A stretch of 64,000 nucleotides of DNA, taken from assembly GCA_947568835.1 (NCBI GenBank), contig OX387606.1, positions 21,677,225-21,741,224 of the forward strand, read 5' to 3'. This document shows, piece by piece, positions 43,914 to 54,600 of the stretch. A program made the position numbers and the translations under genes. This stretch comes from Protonemura montana. Lineage: Eukaryota > Arthropoda > Insecta > Plecoptera > Nemouridae. Under the pieces are notes generated by a model. That model did no database searches. It saw nothing but the letters and a program-made list of their open reading frames with translations, and was not told where the DNA came from. Position 1 is the first letter of the stretch, and each line of letters starts with the position of its first letter.

Positions 43914-45528
43914 AATTTCTTGCACCGAGAAGTTCAGTTCGGTACAGAAAGAATATAAGGTCACAATGCACCTCGGTGCGATGTAATGAACGAGTTTGAA
44001 ACAGCGCACACTCAGTACCTACAATAATTTATTTTTCTTAGCTATAAATCGTACCTGCGAAATTTCAAATCTAGTCGGCTGCTTATTTCGGCAAGTAAAA
44101 TGCTTGCTACTGAACTAAATTGTAAAAATATTGCAGCCCGATAAACTCGGTGGATATCGCTAAATATAAACACGCTTGGAAGTCGCTGTGAGCCTCTCAT
44201 TGCATAAATTCATGAACATGACCATGCCACATTGAAATTGTTGGGTGATAAATTATGTCAAATCGCTAAATCTGGGGCTAGGATGTCATTCGAAAAAGAT
44301 TTCCGCATTGAACATTTCGGAAAGTAATGTGGATTGTTTCAAATTTCGAATATCGATCAAATGATAGGTACTTTGACTTATCGGGTGCTTATCTCAATGT
44401 TGATTTACTTGGAAGTCCCGCATTGCTGGGTTCTATAATAATATCGCCAGGCGATTACGACGATTTGGCGAGACGGAGCACGTGTTCCAGTAACCTTGCT
44501 GGTTGATCACGGTAAAGTGATGCTAGAGAGGGTAGTTTCAACATTAGAATAAAAATTTGAACTGATTTGAAATCAGGTCTCAGAGCCGAATGTAATGGTG
44601 CTTTAAAAATTTTCGAAATTCAATTATTAGCATCAGATGGATTTTTGAGTTAAATGCCTTATTAGCGATTCTCGGAACATTTTTATCGCAAATCGGCTTA
44701 GACTATCAGTAGTGTTTTGTTCCTAATCAAATCTTCATTCACATATAGCCAGACACCCACGTGATACACTCCCCTTGTGCCACGGTAGAAAATGTGTGGA
44801 AAGGTAAAATGCACACCGCGTCCCGTATTACTCGGCGTTTCACACTGCCCTCTTACAGGGAATTAACTAAATATTCACAGCTGTTACAAATCCCTAAACA
44901 ACGAACATTTTAAACAATATTAAGATAAAAATGGTAAAAAAGAATCCTATATGAAACTCTGATTGAGAAATATAATAAGTATGCAAAAATAATAACCTAA
45001 ATCAACACAAAATTCAAACTAGGTACTTGATAAATATGAAGAGAAGAGAGGAACAGCCGGCCAGGAAGTGCAGTGCACCCTCTGTCAATTAGGATGTCTT
45101 AATTTATCTGTTAAAAAAAAGGAAGTGTGTAAAAGCTTTGTCGCCAGACAAATAACAGCCAAAACAAATAAATAAGAGCATCTGTTTTCTACATAATTTT
45201 TTTAACCTGTGATAATAGTTATTTTTCAAGGAGTCACTAATACAGAATAATAACAGAGTAAGTAAATGAATTTAAGTATTCCATTGTTTGTGGTTTTGAC
45301 ATTTTTGATTCAAAAAGCCTCATTTGGCCGGATTAATTTTAGAACTATATTGATTCTAGGAATCCTTGGGGATACCTATATATTATGTAACGAATATCAA
45401 TCAATAAGACTCAGCATTTTCAGATTTAAAAAAAGAAGCGGCTAAGAAATCGCATATAAGTATTTAAATGCTATTTAAATAGATCAAACCAACAAAGATT
45501 TTTGGAGAAAAAATTCAAATTAACTTAC
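43914..45528. other. no gene seen
   Basis: AT-rich intergenic DNA. No frame, repeat array or RNA gene is supported. Confidence 0.5.
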
Positions 45529-45928
45529 CATAATAATTTGTCTTTCAATGGAGCTTGGACTGGGGGGACAGAAGACCTTTAGGACACCACACAAGACATG
45601 GAATCTCGGAGGTTGTTGGCACTGAAACAAACAATTTGTGGTTTAAAAACACATGGAAACAAGCATCTTTTGTTCTAGCACCTCCTGATAAATAAACGTC
45701 ACCATATTATGTTACTGAAAATTAATTGATTGTTGTAGTTGCATCCTGGCAAACTTACCGAGAGTTGTGAAATTGTCCGTTGACGTCGAAATGCTATCTT
45801 CAAGCGATATGACTTCTTCTATTGAGGTCAAAGGCAGCTTGTCAGGAAATAAAGTGGAGCATCTGTCTTCCAATTCAGTACCGATGGTTGCAGCAACTTT
45901 TTAAGCTCCAAGACTTTTCGTTGGAAGA
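45529..45928 (-). pseudogene. two spliced exon-like segments of a decayed gene, possibly DUF4806-like
   Basis: Segment 45759..45928 lies between CTTTTTCAG and CTCG|GTAAGTTTG. Segment 45529..45621 lies between TTTGTTTCAG and TATG|GTAAGTTA. These splice signals are unusually good. The first segment reads QRKVLELKKLL in one frame and then, in another, TELEDRCSTLFPDKLPLTSI and EEVISLEDSI. The order 'coiled coil, then LPxxSxEEVxxLExxI' loosely recalls DUF4806-type proteins. The frame change and the stop in the next segment suggest decay. The family call is weak. Confidence 0.3.
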
Positions 45929-45929
45929 C

Positions 45930-46734
45930 TGAAAAAGTAGGAAGCACTTAAATTAGGAGATGTTTTAAATTTGCTTCTAGACAAACGATCTCCAAGAATG
46001 ATGCGTTTGAATGTAACAGTGATGCGTACCTACAAATTACACGAAACAAATCAATTGAAAGGTCTCTTCTTTTAACTTCAAACCCCGAAGACAAAAATAC
46101 CACAATCAGACGATAAAAATGACTCCTTATTTCTAACTATCACATTGCCGATAAAGACGACTAATTTGTGCAATTAGAGATTAATCTTGGAGGTGGACGC
46201 TACCATGCGATGTTCACCCTGTTTACCCGTCGAGCGTACTGACTCACTTCGCTGCTCTGCTCGCTACGCGGTATCATTTTGCAAGTCTGCAAAAATGCAT
46301 ATAAAGCCCGGCTAATAATGAATACGTCGTTAGAATCTGGTTTTTCTATCTGTAATAACAGCAACTTGAGTATGAGTTCAACTTGAGTAGACGCACTACA
46401 TTTCAGCATCATCACATTTTTCCGCTTGAAAGAAAAGTAAAGACTTGCAAGGCGAGCTAAATGAAAGAACTAACAAGTTATTGGTTTATCTCGCCACTCT
46501 ATTTCAGACTAATTTTTCACACACATGTCACCTATCACCAAGGAGCATATTATGATTATACAATGACAATTGTTATGGCCGAGCGTTAAATTGGAATCCA
46601 GTAATTTGTTTTGTTTATACCTGAGATTCACTGTGAATGATATTATATCAGTCTGTCTCTACAATTGATTATAAGAGCGTTTTTAGAGATAATCGAAAGT
46701 ATTCGTTTCTTAAACGAATACAAGCTGCAAATAC
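45930..46734. other. no gene seen
   Basis: One 71-codon minus frame (46200-46415) has no recognisable domain. Nothing else is supported. Confidence 0.4.
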
Positions 46735-46915
46735 GTACAGTACATTCTCTAAATGAACAGCTAGCTAAGATGGCCGGTTTACCAAATAAACGACCAATTT
46801 AATGTTGCAAGACAGCTGTGTGATCGGCCATTTTGACTGGTGGACTTCATGATTGCTCTTATGGGTTAATGTTGCCAGTTAGCTGTGTGTCAGCCAATAT
46901 GATGGAAGATAAATA
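46735..46915 (+). repeat. two-copy remnant of the 67-bp satellite with its flank
   Basis: The flank GATGGCCGGTTTACCAAATA, AACGACCAATT is the same as the left flank of the big array (33805-33835). It is followed by two diverged units and the same exit sequence (TGGAAGATAAA...TGCTGTAT). This is the paralogous, unexpanded locus. Confidence 0.85.
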
Positions 46916-46949
46916 TTCTGTATTCTAGCATCTGCTGTATACAACGCGC

Positions 46950-48090
46950 ATTTCAACCCGTCTCGACTCGACCATCTAAGCTGTGTTGCCAACTCACGTA
47001 CCTACCCCCACCCCTTCCCATCAGGAGGGTCTTTGTTCGATTCATGTCCATCTTGTCAGTTGTCAACATTTCAACCCGTCTTGACTCGACCATCTAAGCT
47101 GTGTTGCCAACTCACGTACCTACCCCCATCCCTTCCCATCAGGAGGATCTTTGTTCGATTCATGTCCATCTGGTCAGGTGTCACCATTTCAACCCGTCTC
47201 TACTCGACCATCTAAGCTGTGTTGCCAACTCACGTACCTACCCCCATCCCTTCCCATCAGGAGGTTCTTTGTTCGATTCATGTCCATCTTGTCAGGTGTC
47301 AACATTTCAACCCGTCTCTACTCGACCATCTAAGCTGTGTTGCCAACTCACGTACCTACCCCCATCCCTTCCCATCAGGAGGTTCTTTGTTCGATTCATG
47401 TCCATCTTGTCAGGTGTCAACATTTCAACCCGTCTCTACTTGACCATCTAAGCTGTGTTGCCAACTCACGTACCTACCCCCACCCCTTCCCATCAGGAGG
47501 TTCTTTGTTCGATTCATGTCCATCTTGTCAGGTGTCAACATTTCAACCCGTCTCTACTCGACCATCTAAGCTGTGTTGCCAACTCACGTACCTACCCCCA
47601 CCCCTTCCCATCAGGAGGGTCTTTGTTCGATTCATGTCCATCTTGTCAGGTGTCAACATTTCAACCCGTCTCGACTCGACCATCTAAACTGTGTTGCCAA
47701 CTCACGTACCTACCCCCATCCCTTCCCATCAGGAGGGTTTTTGTTCGATTCATGTCCATCTTGTCAGGTGTCAACATTTCAACCCGTCTCGACTCGACCA
47801 TCTAAGCTGTGTTGCCAACTCACGTACCTACCCCCATCCCTTCCCATCAGGAGGGTCTTTGTTCGATTCATGTCCATCTTGTCAGGTGTCAACATTTCAA
47901 CCCGTCTCGACTCGACCATCTAAACTGTGTTGCCAACTCACGTACCTACCCCCATCCCTTCCCATCAGGAGGGTTTTTGTTCGATTCATGTCCATCTTGT
48001 CAGGTGTCAACATTTCAACCCGTCTCGACTCGACCATCTAAGCTGTGTTGCCAACTCACGTACCTACCCCCACCCCTTCCCATCAGGGAA
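46950..48090 (+). repeat. 118-bp satellite array, about 9.5 copies
   Basis: Same unit as 38265-38785. A CATCCCTTCCC variant is more common here. The array exits into the same sequence (GGGAAACACCAGGAAATATA) as the first copy. Confidence 0.95.
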
Positions 48091-48479
48091 ACACCAGGAA
48101 ATATAATTACAATGTATGTCCTCAGTAGACGATACATTTGCCAACGCAGCCAAATCAATCAATTAAAACAGCTGTCATGTTTTAGAGGTTCACGTTTTAT
48201 TCACGTGTTCATTACAAGGTCGAGATTAGGAGTGATCTGGTAAAGAAAAGTAATATTTTGTACTCGACTCACCCAATGTTACATTTGTAAATAAATTTGT
48301 AACAATTAACTATTATTTATTACTTTTTTCATAGTTTTGATAAAATTATTTCAAGAATAAAGCGGTTAAGTCAAAATATAAAAGAATTTGAAAACTCTTC
48401 TGCTCGCGTTCATTTTCTCATCACCGTGCAGCGGAGTGATTTCTTACAAAACAATAGCAAATAGCGGTGTAAGCAGATT

Positions 48480-49702
48480 TCACAGCATATCCAGGTATCT
48501 CTCGATGGCTACAGCAAGTTTGGCCAAGCTTTGGACGGCCGTGGCCAGCGCACGACACCTATCCCCATCCAGAATATGTCCCTTCTCTTCCAGGATATGT
48601 CGCTTCTCTTCCAGGATATGTCGTTTCTCGTCCAGGCCCAGTCGTGTCTTCTCTACAGCGAGCCGCTCCCGTTCTATTACGAGGCGTTCTTCCTCCAGAC
48701 ATTTCCGCCATCCCCCATCCTCCTCGACCGTCTCCTTTCTGAACTCGCCAGCTGCTCTCTTGCAGGCGTGTGTATCTGTTCAAATTCAATCAACGCTAGG
48801 AAATTTGTCCCACTTTTAAAATATGAATCATTAGTCGCATGTGTGGGGCTTACCTTGAGCGAAGGCACATCTTCTTTTCGTACCTTTCGTCATTGTCATT
48901 TTATTGCGAGTCACAACCTGGAACACAAATAATTGTTTTATAATAATTTATGGTGAGGCTTGCATTCTTCTGTTTCGATGCTTATTCTGATGAATCACAG
49001 TTTGTTTGTTTGGCGCAGTTTTAAATCCGTTTAGAAACTCGTGTATGCCACAGACTTACCTTCGCTGCAACGGTGCCGTGGTGTGAAACATTCTCGGCCG
49101 ACGTCAAGGAGATTTGCGGTTTCAGCTCCTCATGCTCTTGCAATGGATCATCGTCGGGATCTACCATCCTCACTTCCGGCAGAACATCGTTTTCAGTTGC
49201 AGCTTCTTTCTTGATAATTTCATAACAAATACTTTCCATGGAATTCAGCTTCGTTGTTGTTGGGGAGTCCATCGCAATCTGTCCGGCCTTTGTTTTAACC
49301 CTGCATCTCCAGTCTTGCCAAGTCTGTAAAACATTGTGCAGTGTTTTTAGAAATTAAATCTGGAATATATGTTCGCATGCCTAAATAATTGTTCGCATGT
49401 TAAAACCCATGACCTCATGATGACTTGGGGTGTAATTCCCAATCTACTTCTAGACATTGTTGTAAATTTTAACGATTTTTAATCAAACCGACGCGAGGAA
49501 GTACAGTCTTACTTTGAGCCATTTGGACGGGTCTTTCCGTGGCCCGTCCACGCATGCGTTCAACTTGTCAGCTAGCTGTTGAGTGAGCAACTTTTGTCTT
49601 TGTTTCCCCTGCACCCCCTGAAGCTGGCCAGTGGCGAACGCAGGGTGTCGTCGCATGAACTCGACCATTTTCTCAAGCTGCTTTATACCAATCCGTGATC
49701 TT
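48480..49702 (-). CDS. zeste-like Myb/SANT DNA-binding protein
   Basis: Exons 49513..49702 (ATG at 49668), 49060..49323, 48854..48917 and 48480..48754 give 252 residues from that ATG, with all phases matching. The first exon holds the N-terminal Myb/SANT-like domain (KQLEKMVEFMRRHPAFATG ... LTQQLADKLNACVDGPRKDP SKWLK). The second continues it (TWQDWRCRVKTKA). The order 'EFxxxHPxxAxG, WxxLAxxLN, GPxKxxxxWxKxWxDWxxxVxxKA' is typical of the zeste-like family common in invertebrates and often linked to Harbinger-type elements. The C-terminus is a Glu/Arg-rich coiled coil for self-association. Expected role: nuclear DNA binding. An acceptor (TTCCACAG) just before 49702 suggests a further 5' exon. 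A truncated duplicate lies at 39188-40274. Confidence 0.8.
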
Positions 49703-50479
49703 CTGTGGAACGCAAACTAGTTTCAACTCTGTCGGTATTGACAAAAGTAACATTTTACAAATATTGTTGTTTAATTAGTGGTATAAATGGGTTTTCAATT
49801 GAATATAAGCGGCACAAAAACAATTATGCCAAGTCAAGACTTTTAGTTGTTTACATTCCGAAAAATATGGTATTTCTTATGGTAATTTCTAAAATGTAAG
49901 AGCCGAGATGTTTTACCGAGCAGAAGCCGAAGCAATCGAGCCGTCCATAATTCAAGAAACACGAAATCACTTTTTGAAATTCAATTGAAAAGTCTCACTG
50001 TTTTTACAAACGCATTCTGCTACAGGCTCACTGGAAACACCCGCCTCGAGTGGCTTCACAGGGGCTTATGGTCGAAAACGAGATAGCGTTCGTTTATTCT
50101 AATGAAAGTCACATGATAAGATCGACTTTTATTCGAGTGTGAGCGAGTTAGTTCAAGTCTGATAACATTCGTTATCTCGATTCGTTTCACAAGCGGCGTC
50201 CGTTGCGTTCCCGTCGCCTCCTGACAATCAGTCAGAGCAATCGGACAATCGAACAAACGTGCATAACAGAGTGTTCTTGGCGGCATCTTCAAGGTTAGAC
50301 TGACATGCATTAATTAATTGAGGGTTACAGCAAGGGTCGAGAAGTGTAAACATCCGGAAATGCCTCATAAATCGCAATGAGCCGCCAAGAAATATATCTG
50401 GCGATTTAATTCATCCGCAAAAAAGGCAGTCGTGGGCCGTGACGAAGAGGTCAGCTCGACAGTAGCATTAGGTAGTATG

Positions 50480-50565
50480 AAAATGGACCTTGGAGATCGG
50501 GGCTCGAATACCCGTTTGGGCACCAACTTTGAAAGGTGCTAAGTGTTCCTAATAATAAGATAAAT
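50480..50565 (+). mobile_element. tRNA-derived SINE, 3' fragment
   Basis: Box-B region GGAGATCGGGGCTCGAATAC and tail GGCACCAACTTTGAAAGGTG followed by CCTAATAATAAGA. The tRNA 5' half is missing. Confidence 0.65.
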
Positions 50566-50596
50566 GATTGATTTTCTGTTTTTGTATACGGCATAC

Positions 50597-50755
50597 CTGG
50601 CAATAATTCTTTTATAGCTTGACGTGGATCGAAATTAGGATAAAGATAATTCGCCCGTTCGTAAATGAGACAGTAATTGACGATTACTCGTTGATTGTAA
50701 GCGTCTAATTCTTTCAAGCGAGGAATTTTCAAACGCTTCATTGATGTCCGTGCAT
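50597..50755 (-). CDS. exon-like segment of unknown function
   Basis: The minus-strand open stretch MKRLKIPRLKELDAYNQRVI, then VNYCLIYERANYLYPNFDPR, QAIKELLPG, ends at a donor-like CCAG|GTATGCC. Its amino-acid pattern looks like a folded protein, but its codons are AT-rich, unlike the neighbouring genes. I do not recognise it and the 5' boundary is uncertain. Confidence 0.25.
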
Positions 50756-51109
50756 CTCGAATAGTAATCAATGTACAATATCGTATAGTGGCCATGTGTA
50801 GCATGGTTTACGTTACATAGTAGCATTGGGTTCAAAGGTTGTTGAGTGTGGGTTGTAGGAAATACGTTCACAGGGTTAGCTCCCAGTAATAATAATAACA
50901 TCCAGTCGTACCCGTACATGAATGAGCAAGGTCGGACTGGATGTGTGGGGTGTATGAATCAAACTGGTTCGCTGACTTGACCGGTTAGATAAAACAATGA
51001 ATGCCAAACCGTCGCTTAGATCCTCGCCTAGCCTAAGACAACACCCGGTGTCGACTGCTTCTTTCATCGAGCCTAACTTCAGGACAATGTCAAGAAATGT
51101 AAACATATG

Positions 51110-51205
51110 CGAATAGGGCCTGGCATAGGGCCTGGCATAGGGGCCTAACATAGGGGCCTGACATAGGGGCTTGACATAGGGGCCGGAGATAGGGGCCTGA
51201 CAAAT
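51110..51205 (+). repeat. short tandem repeat ATAGGGGCCTGAC, about 6 copies
   Basis: Degenerate 15-16-bp units (ATAGGGCCTGGC, ATAGGGGCCTAAC, ATAGGGGCTTGAC). It lies about 430 bp upstream of the SLC17 start. Confidence 0.75.
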
Positions 51206-51635
51206 GTCTTGAAGTGAACCTGCGGAGTCTTTTTGCGAAGAAAAATTAAAATATGGCGATTGAATTGTCGGGCGAAAAAATTAGTCGAGTTCAACGGCGA
51301 AGGGCTAGAGGGCGAAGAACAACTCCAGGATAGGCAAAGATTCCTCGAAGAATATATTGTAACATTTTTTATATGATTAGGAACACTACTACCCTCTCGA
51401 AAATGTATGCCCAAACGGATTTAACAAATCATTTTTCACATATTTTAGCTTCTTATTTGGCGTGCACTATAAACAATTTTCAGTCACTACGATCACTTCA
51501 ACAACCGGAAGCTGGTCAGAAGAATCGCCGGCGCTCTACTCGGCTATATCTTGGCAACGAAGAACACGGTTTGTGAGGAAACATAGCTAACGAAGTCGCT
51601 GTTGTCCCTAGTTCGTTGACCTACGCCATCTCAAG

Positions 51636-54600
51636 ATGACGTGCAAGTGTTGGAGAGACTTCAAGCTAATGTCAAAGCTTTGCGGTGAGTTACAAAACTT
51701 CATGGGACTTCATGGAACTTCATGGGACTTTATGAGACTTTATGAGACTTTAACGTAACCTACCCGTGTTTGTACCGAGCTTATACGATACGGTCAGTTT
51801 TAGGTTGGAAATGGCAATCCGCTTCTTGCGGTCCTTGTTATAAAAGTTCCTCCTGGTCACCTGGAGGACAGTTCAGTACTGAAAGGTTTAACCATCGATC
51901 AATGAGCGGTCTAGACTCTAGAGTACATTGGTAGAGTCTTGAGTTCATGAGATGGAACACAGTTTAGTGAAGAATGGTATGCAAGGGCACGTGACATGCC
52001 TTGTGAGTTCACACATTCAGATGAACTGGTCCGGAATCTGGCTTGCTCAATGATAGCCACGGTCGTTGCAGGCTGCCTACCACAGCGCTACCTGTTGAGC
52101 ATCATGTGTGCGTTGGCACTTATCAACGAGTACACCATGCGACTTTGTCTCAACATCGCGATCACGGTGATGGTGAAACCTCGTCAACTATCGGGCAACC
52201 AGACGGAATCTGCAGGAACCTGCCCGGCCGTGTTTGAGGAGGGAGGAAAGACAACGCAAGTGGTGGGTTAACAATTTGATGGACTCTTCGGGGGTTGCCG
52301 TCAAACGATCGGTCTGTCATGTATACGGCCGAACGGTTTGCCGTGTTAGAAACACCGGTCCTTGTGAGAACACCGAAGTTAAGCGACACTGCGCTGAGTC
52401 AGGTATTGGATGGGTGACCATCATACACATGACCAGTTCTGTTCGGGAGAGAGGTCGGAGGGATTGAAGTTAATAAAACAACTTCACTCGCCTTGCTTAT
52501 CAACCTCTAGAAAGCATGGATTTGTGGAGGAATCCTGTTGTTCATATTGTACCATCCTACGGAAGGGACTTTGAGTCGGTCGTCCTCTTGGTGCTCTTCG
52601 ACAAGAGTAGGCTACGACACCGGGTTTCTTCTCCTCCCTTCTAGGCTATGTTAAGTTCATCATCTCCTCGCATTCACCAACGTAATTTATAGACCAATGC
52701 CGAAAGGCCCATTGTCAAAACAGTGCGTTGTTAAACCCCACTAATCAATCGAACCATGCGACAGGAAGGTGAGTTCGATTGGTCGCAGAAAGACCAGGGT
52801 ATTCTCCTTGGGGCGTTCTTCTGGCTATACTGGGCTTCGCACATGCCCGGGGGGATGGCGGCCGAGCGCTGGGGAGGCAAGCCGTTGCTCTTCTACAGCG
52901 TCCTAGTGACGGCCATTCTCACCCTCATCTCCCCAATCGCCGTGCGCCTCGGCGGCTTCTGGGCACTCCTAGTTTTACGCGTGCTTGAGGGCGCGTGCGA
53001 GGTAAGTACAAGCACCCCATGTCGCGTAGATAGACGACGAGGTAGTTTTTTTATCAATTGATCTTTCATTCATTTACTATTACAACGGGGCGAATTCGCT
53101 ATGAGACTTTAAAAAATGATCAGCCAAACTACTGTGTATTATTTTTCTTCTTCGTATTTCTGTGTCAAAACCAATTTCATCCTTTCCTTTTCGTCAATCC
53201 GCCTATCTTTATCTTCTACTCCATTCCGTTTTCTTTCTTCTCCTTGAAAATGAGAATAATGCTCGTGATTGATTGATGAGATAATACAAAGCTATAAATT
53301 GATATATTAGCAAACTAGTCGGCTCGGTATCAAGTTCTACTTATTTATTTATTTCATTTTTTAAACACAACTTGAGATTTATATCTTAACATTGTGATAC
53401 CAAGAATGAGTTTAGTTTTATAAAACAGTTGTCACTGGAGCGAGATCGCATATTGCCCTGGCTTAAGTTTCCACATGAAATACTTCTCTGCGTCAGGTTC
53501 ATTACCTGCCTTACAGTTTCGTCGCATTAAATGACACTTGTAAAGCTAACAACTAGTACTTTAATCTCGATTATTAATTTCCAGATTTTTACTACTTAAT
53601 ATATTCCAGCGAAGGGGGTCACAAAATGATAAAACCAAAAAAAAAAAATTTCACTCTATGACGGACTCTGAGAGCACGCAGAATCAAGGACCCACAAGAT
53701 GGCGACCTTGGCTACAAATTATCTCCTTAACAACCTCTATAGAGGCCAGAGGTCCCTTGTCCCGTAGTACCGAGGTGCCCCAACTTTGCAGGGACCGAGC
53801 TACCCGGCTGTCAACGTGCTGCTCGCCCATTGGGCTCCAGACACCGAGAAGAGTTTCCATGGGTCCCTGTCGTTCTCCGGTAAGTCTTCACGTCGCTGTG
53901 AACCAGTTGTTGACAACTCATCTAGAAAAAAATCATCTGCCATTTGTTTGTGACACATTTGCCGCAACTTGTTGTCAAAAAACTAAACCTAGATTTAAAA
54001 AAAAATAAATGTTAAATGATATCATAACATGTACCTACATCATTAGAATTATTTTACAACAGGATTATCATCTATTAAAAAAAAACTCTAGAAATGAACT
54101 CTTTGAGGTTGGCACTAAACACCTTCGATCACTTTCGAGAGACATGGCATCAGTTTAGGGGAAAAGCTCCTGGTCAGTCGTGGCTTTCAACTGGAGAGTC
54201 TTACGCATGCCCAGTATTCACCCCAGCGTATATTCCCCACCATCAGGCGTGATCATGGGCAGCGTGATCGCCAACGGGCTGAGCGGCGTGGTCCTCCATG
54301 CCACCAACAACAACTGGACTCTGCTCTTCTACATCTTCGGGGTGGCAGCTCTCGTCTGGTGCCTCATCTTCTGGCTCTTCTGCGCTAGCGACCCCTGGCA
54401 GCATCCGTTCATCTCGGAGAAGGAGCTCACGTATCTCGAGGCGACCGTTGGGAATGTCACCCACGGAATGGTACCGTTAAACTGTAATGGTCCTTGAAAA
54501 CAATTATTTACAACTGGGCTTTAAATGCTAGGTAAAGAATAACTAATTTTCTGGTAATGAAAACTACAAGAAAGTGAAATGAAAGAAGCCAAATATTAAA

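Larger units (their letters stand above)
49703..51635. other. mostly unassigned DNA between the zeste-like gene and the SLC17 gene
   Basis: Contains a SINE fragment and one exon-like segment listed separately, plus short tandem repeats at 51110-51205. No other gene is supported. Confidence 0.4.
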
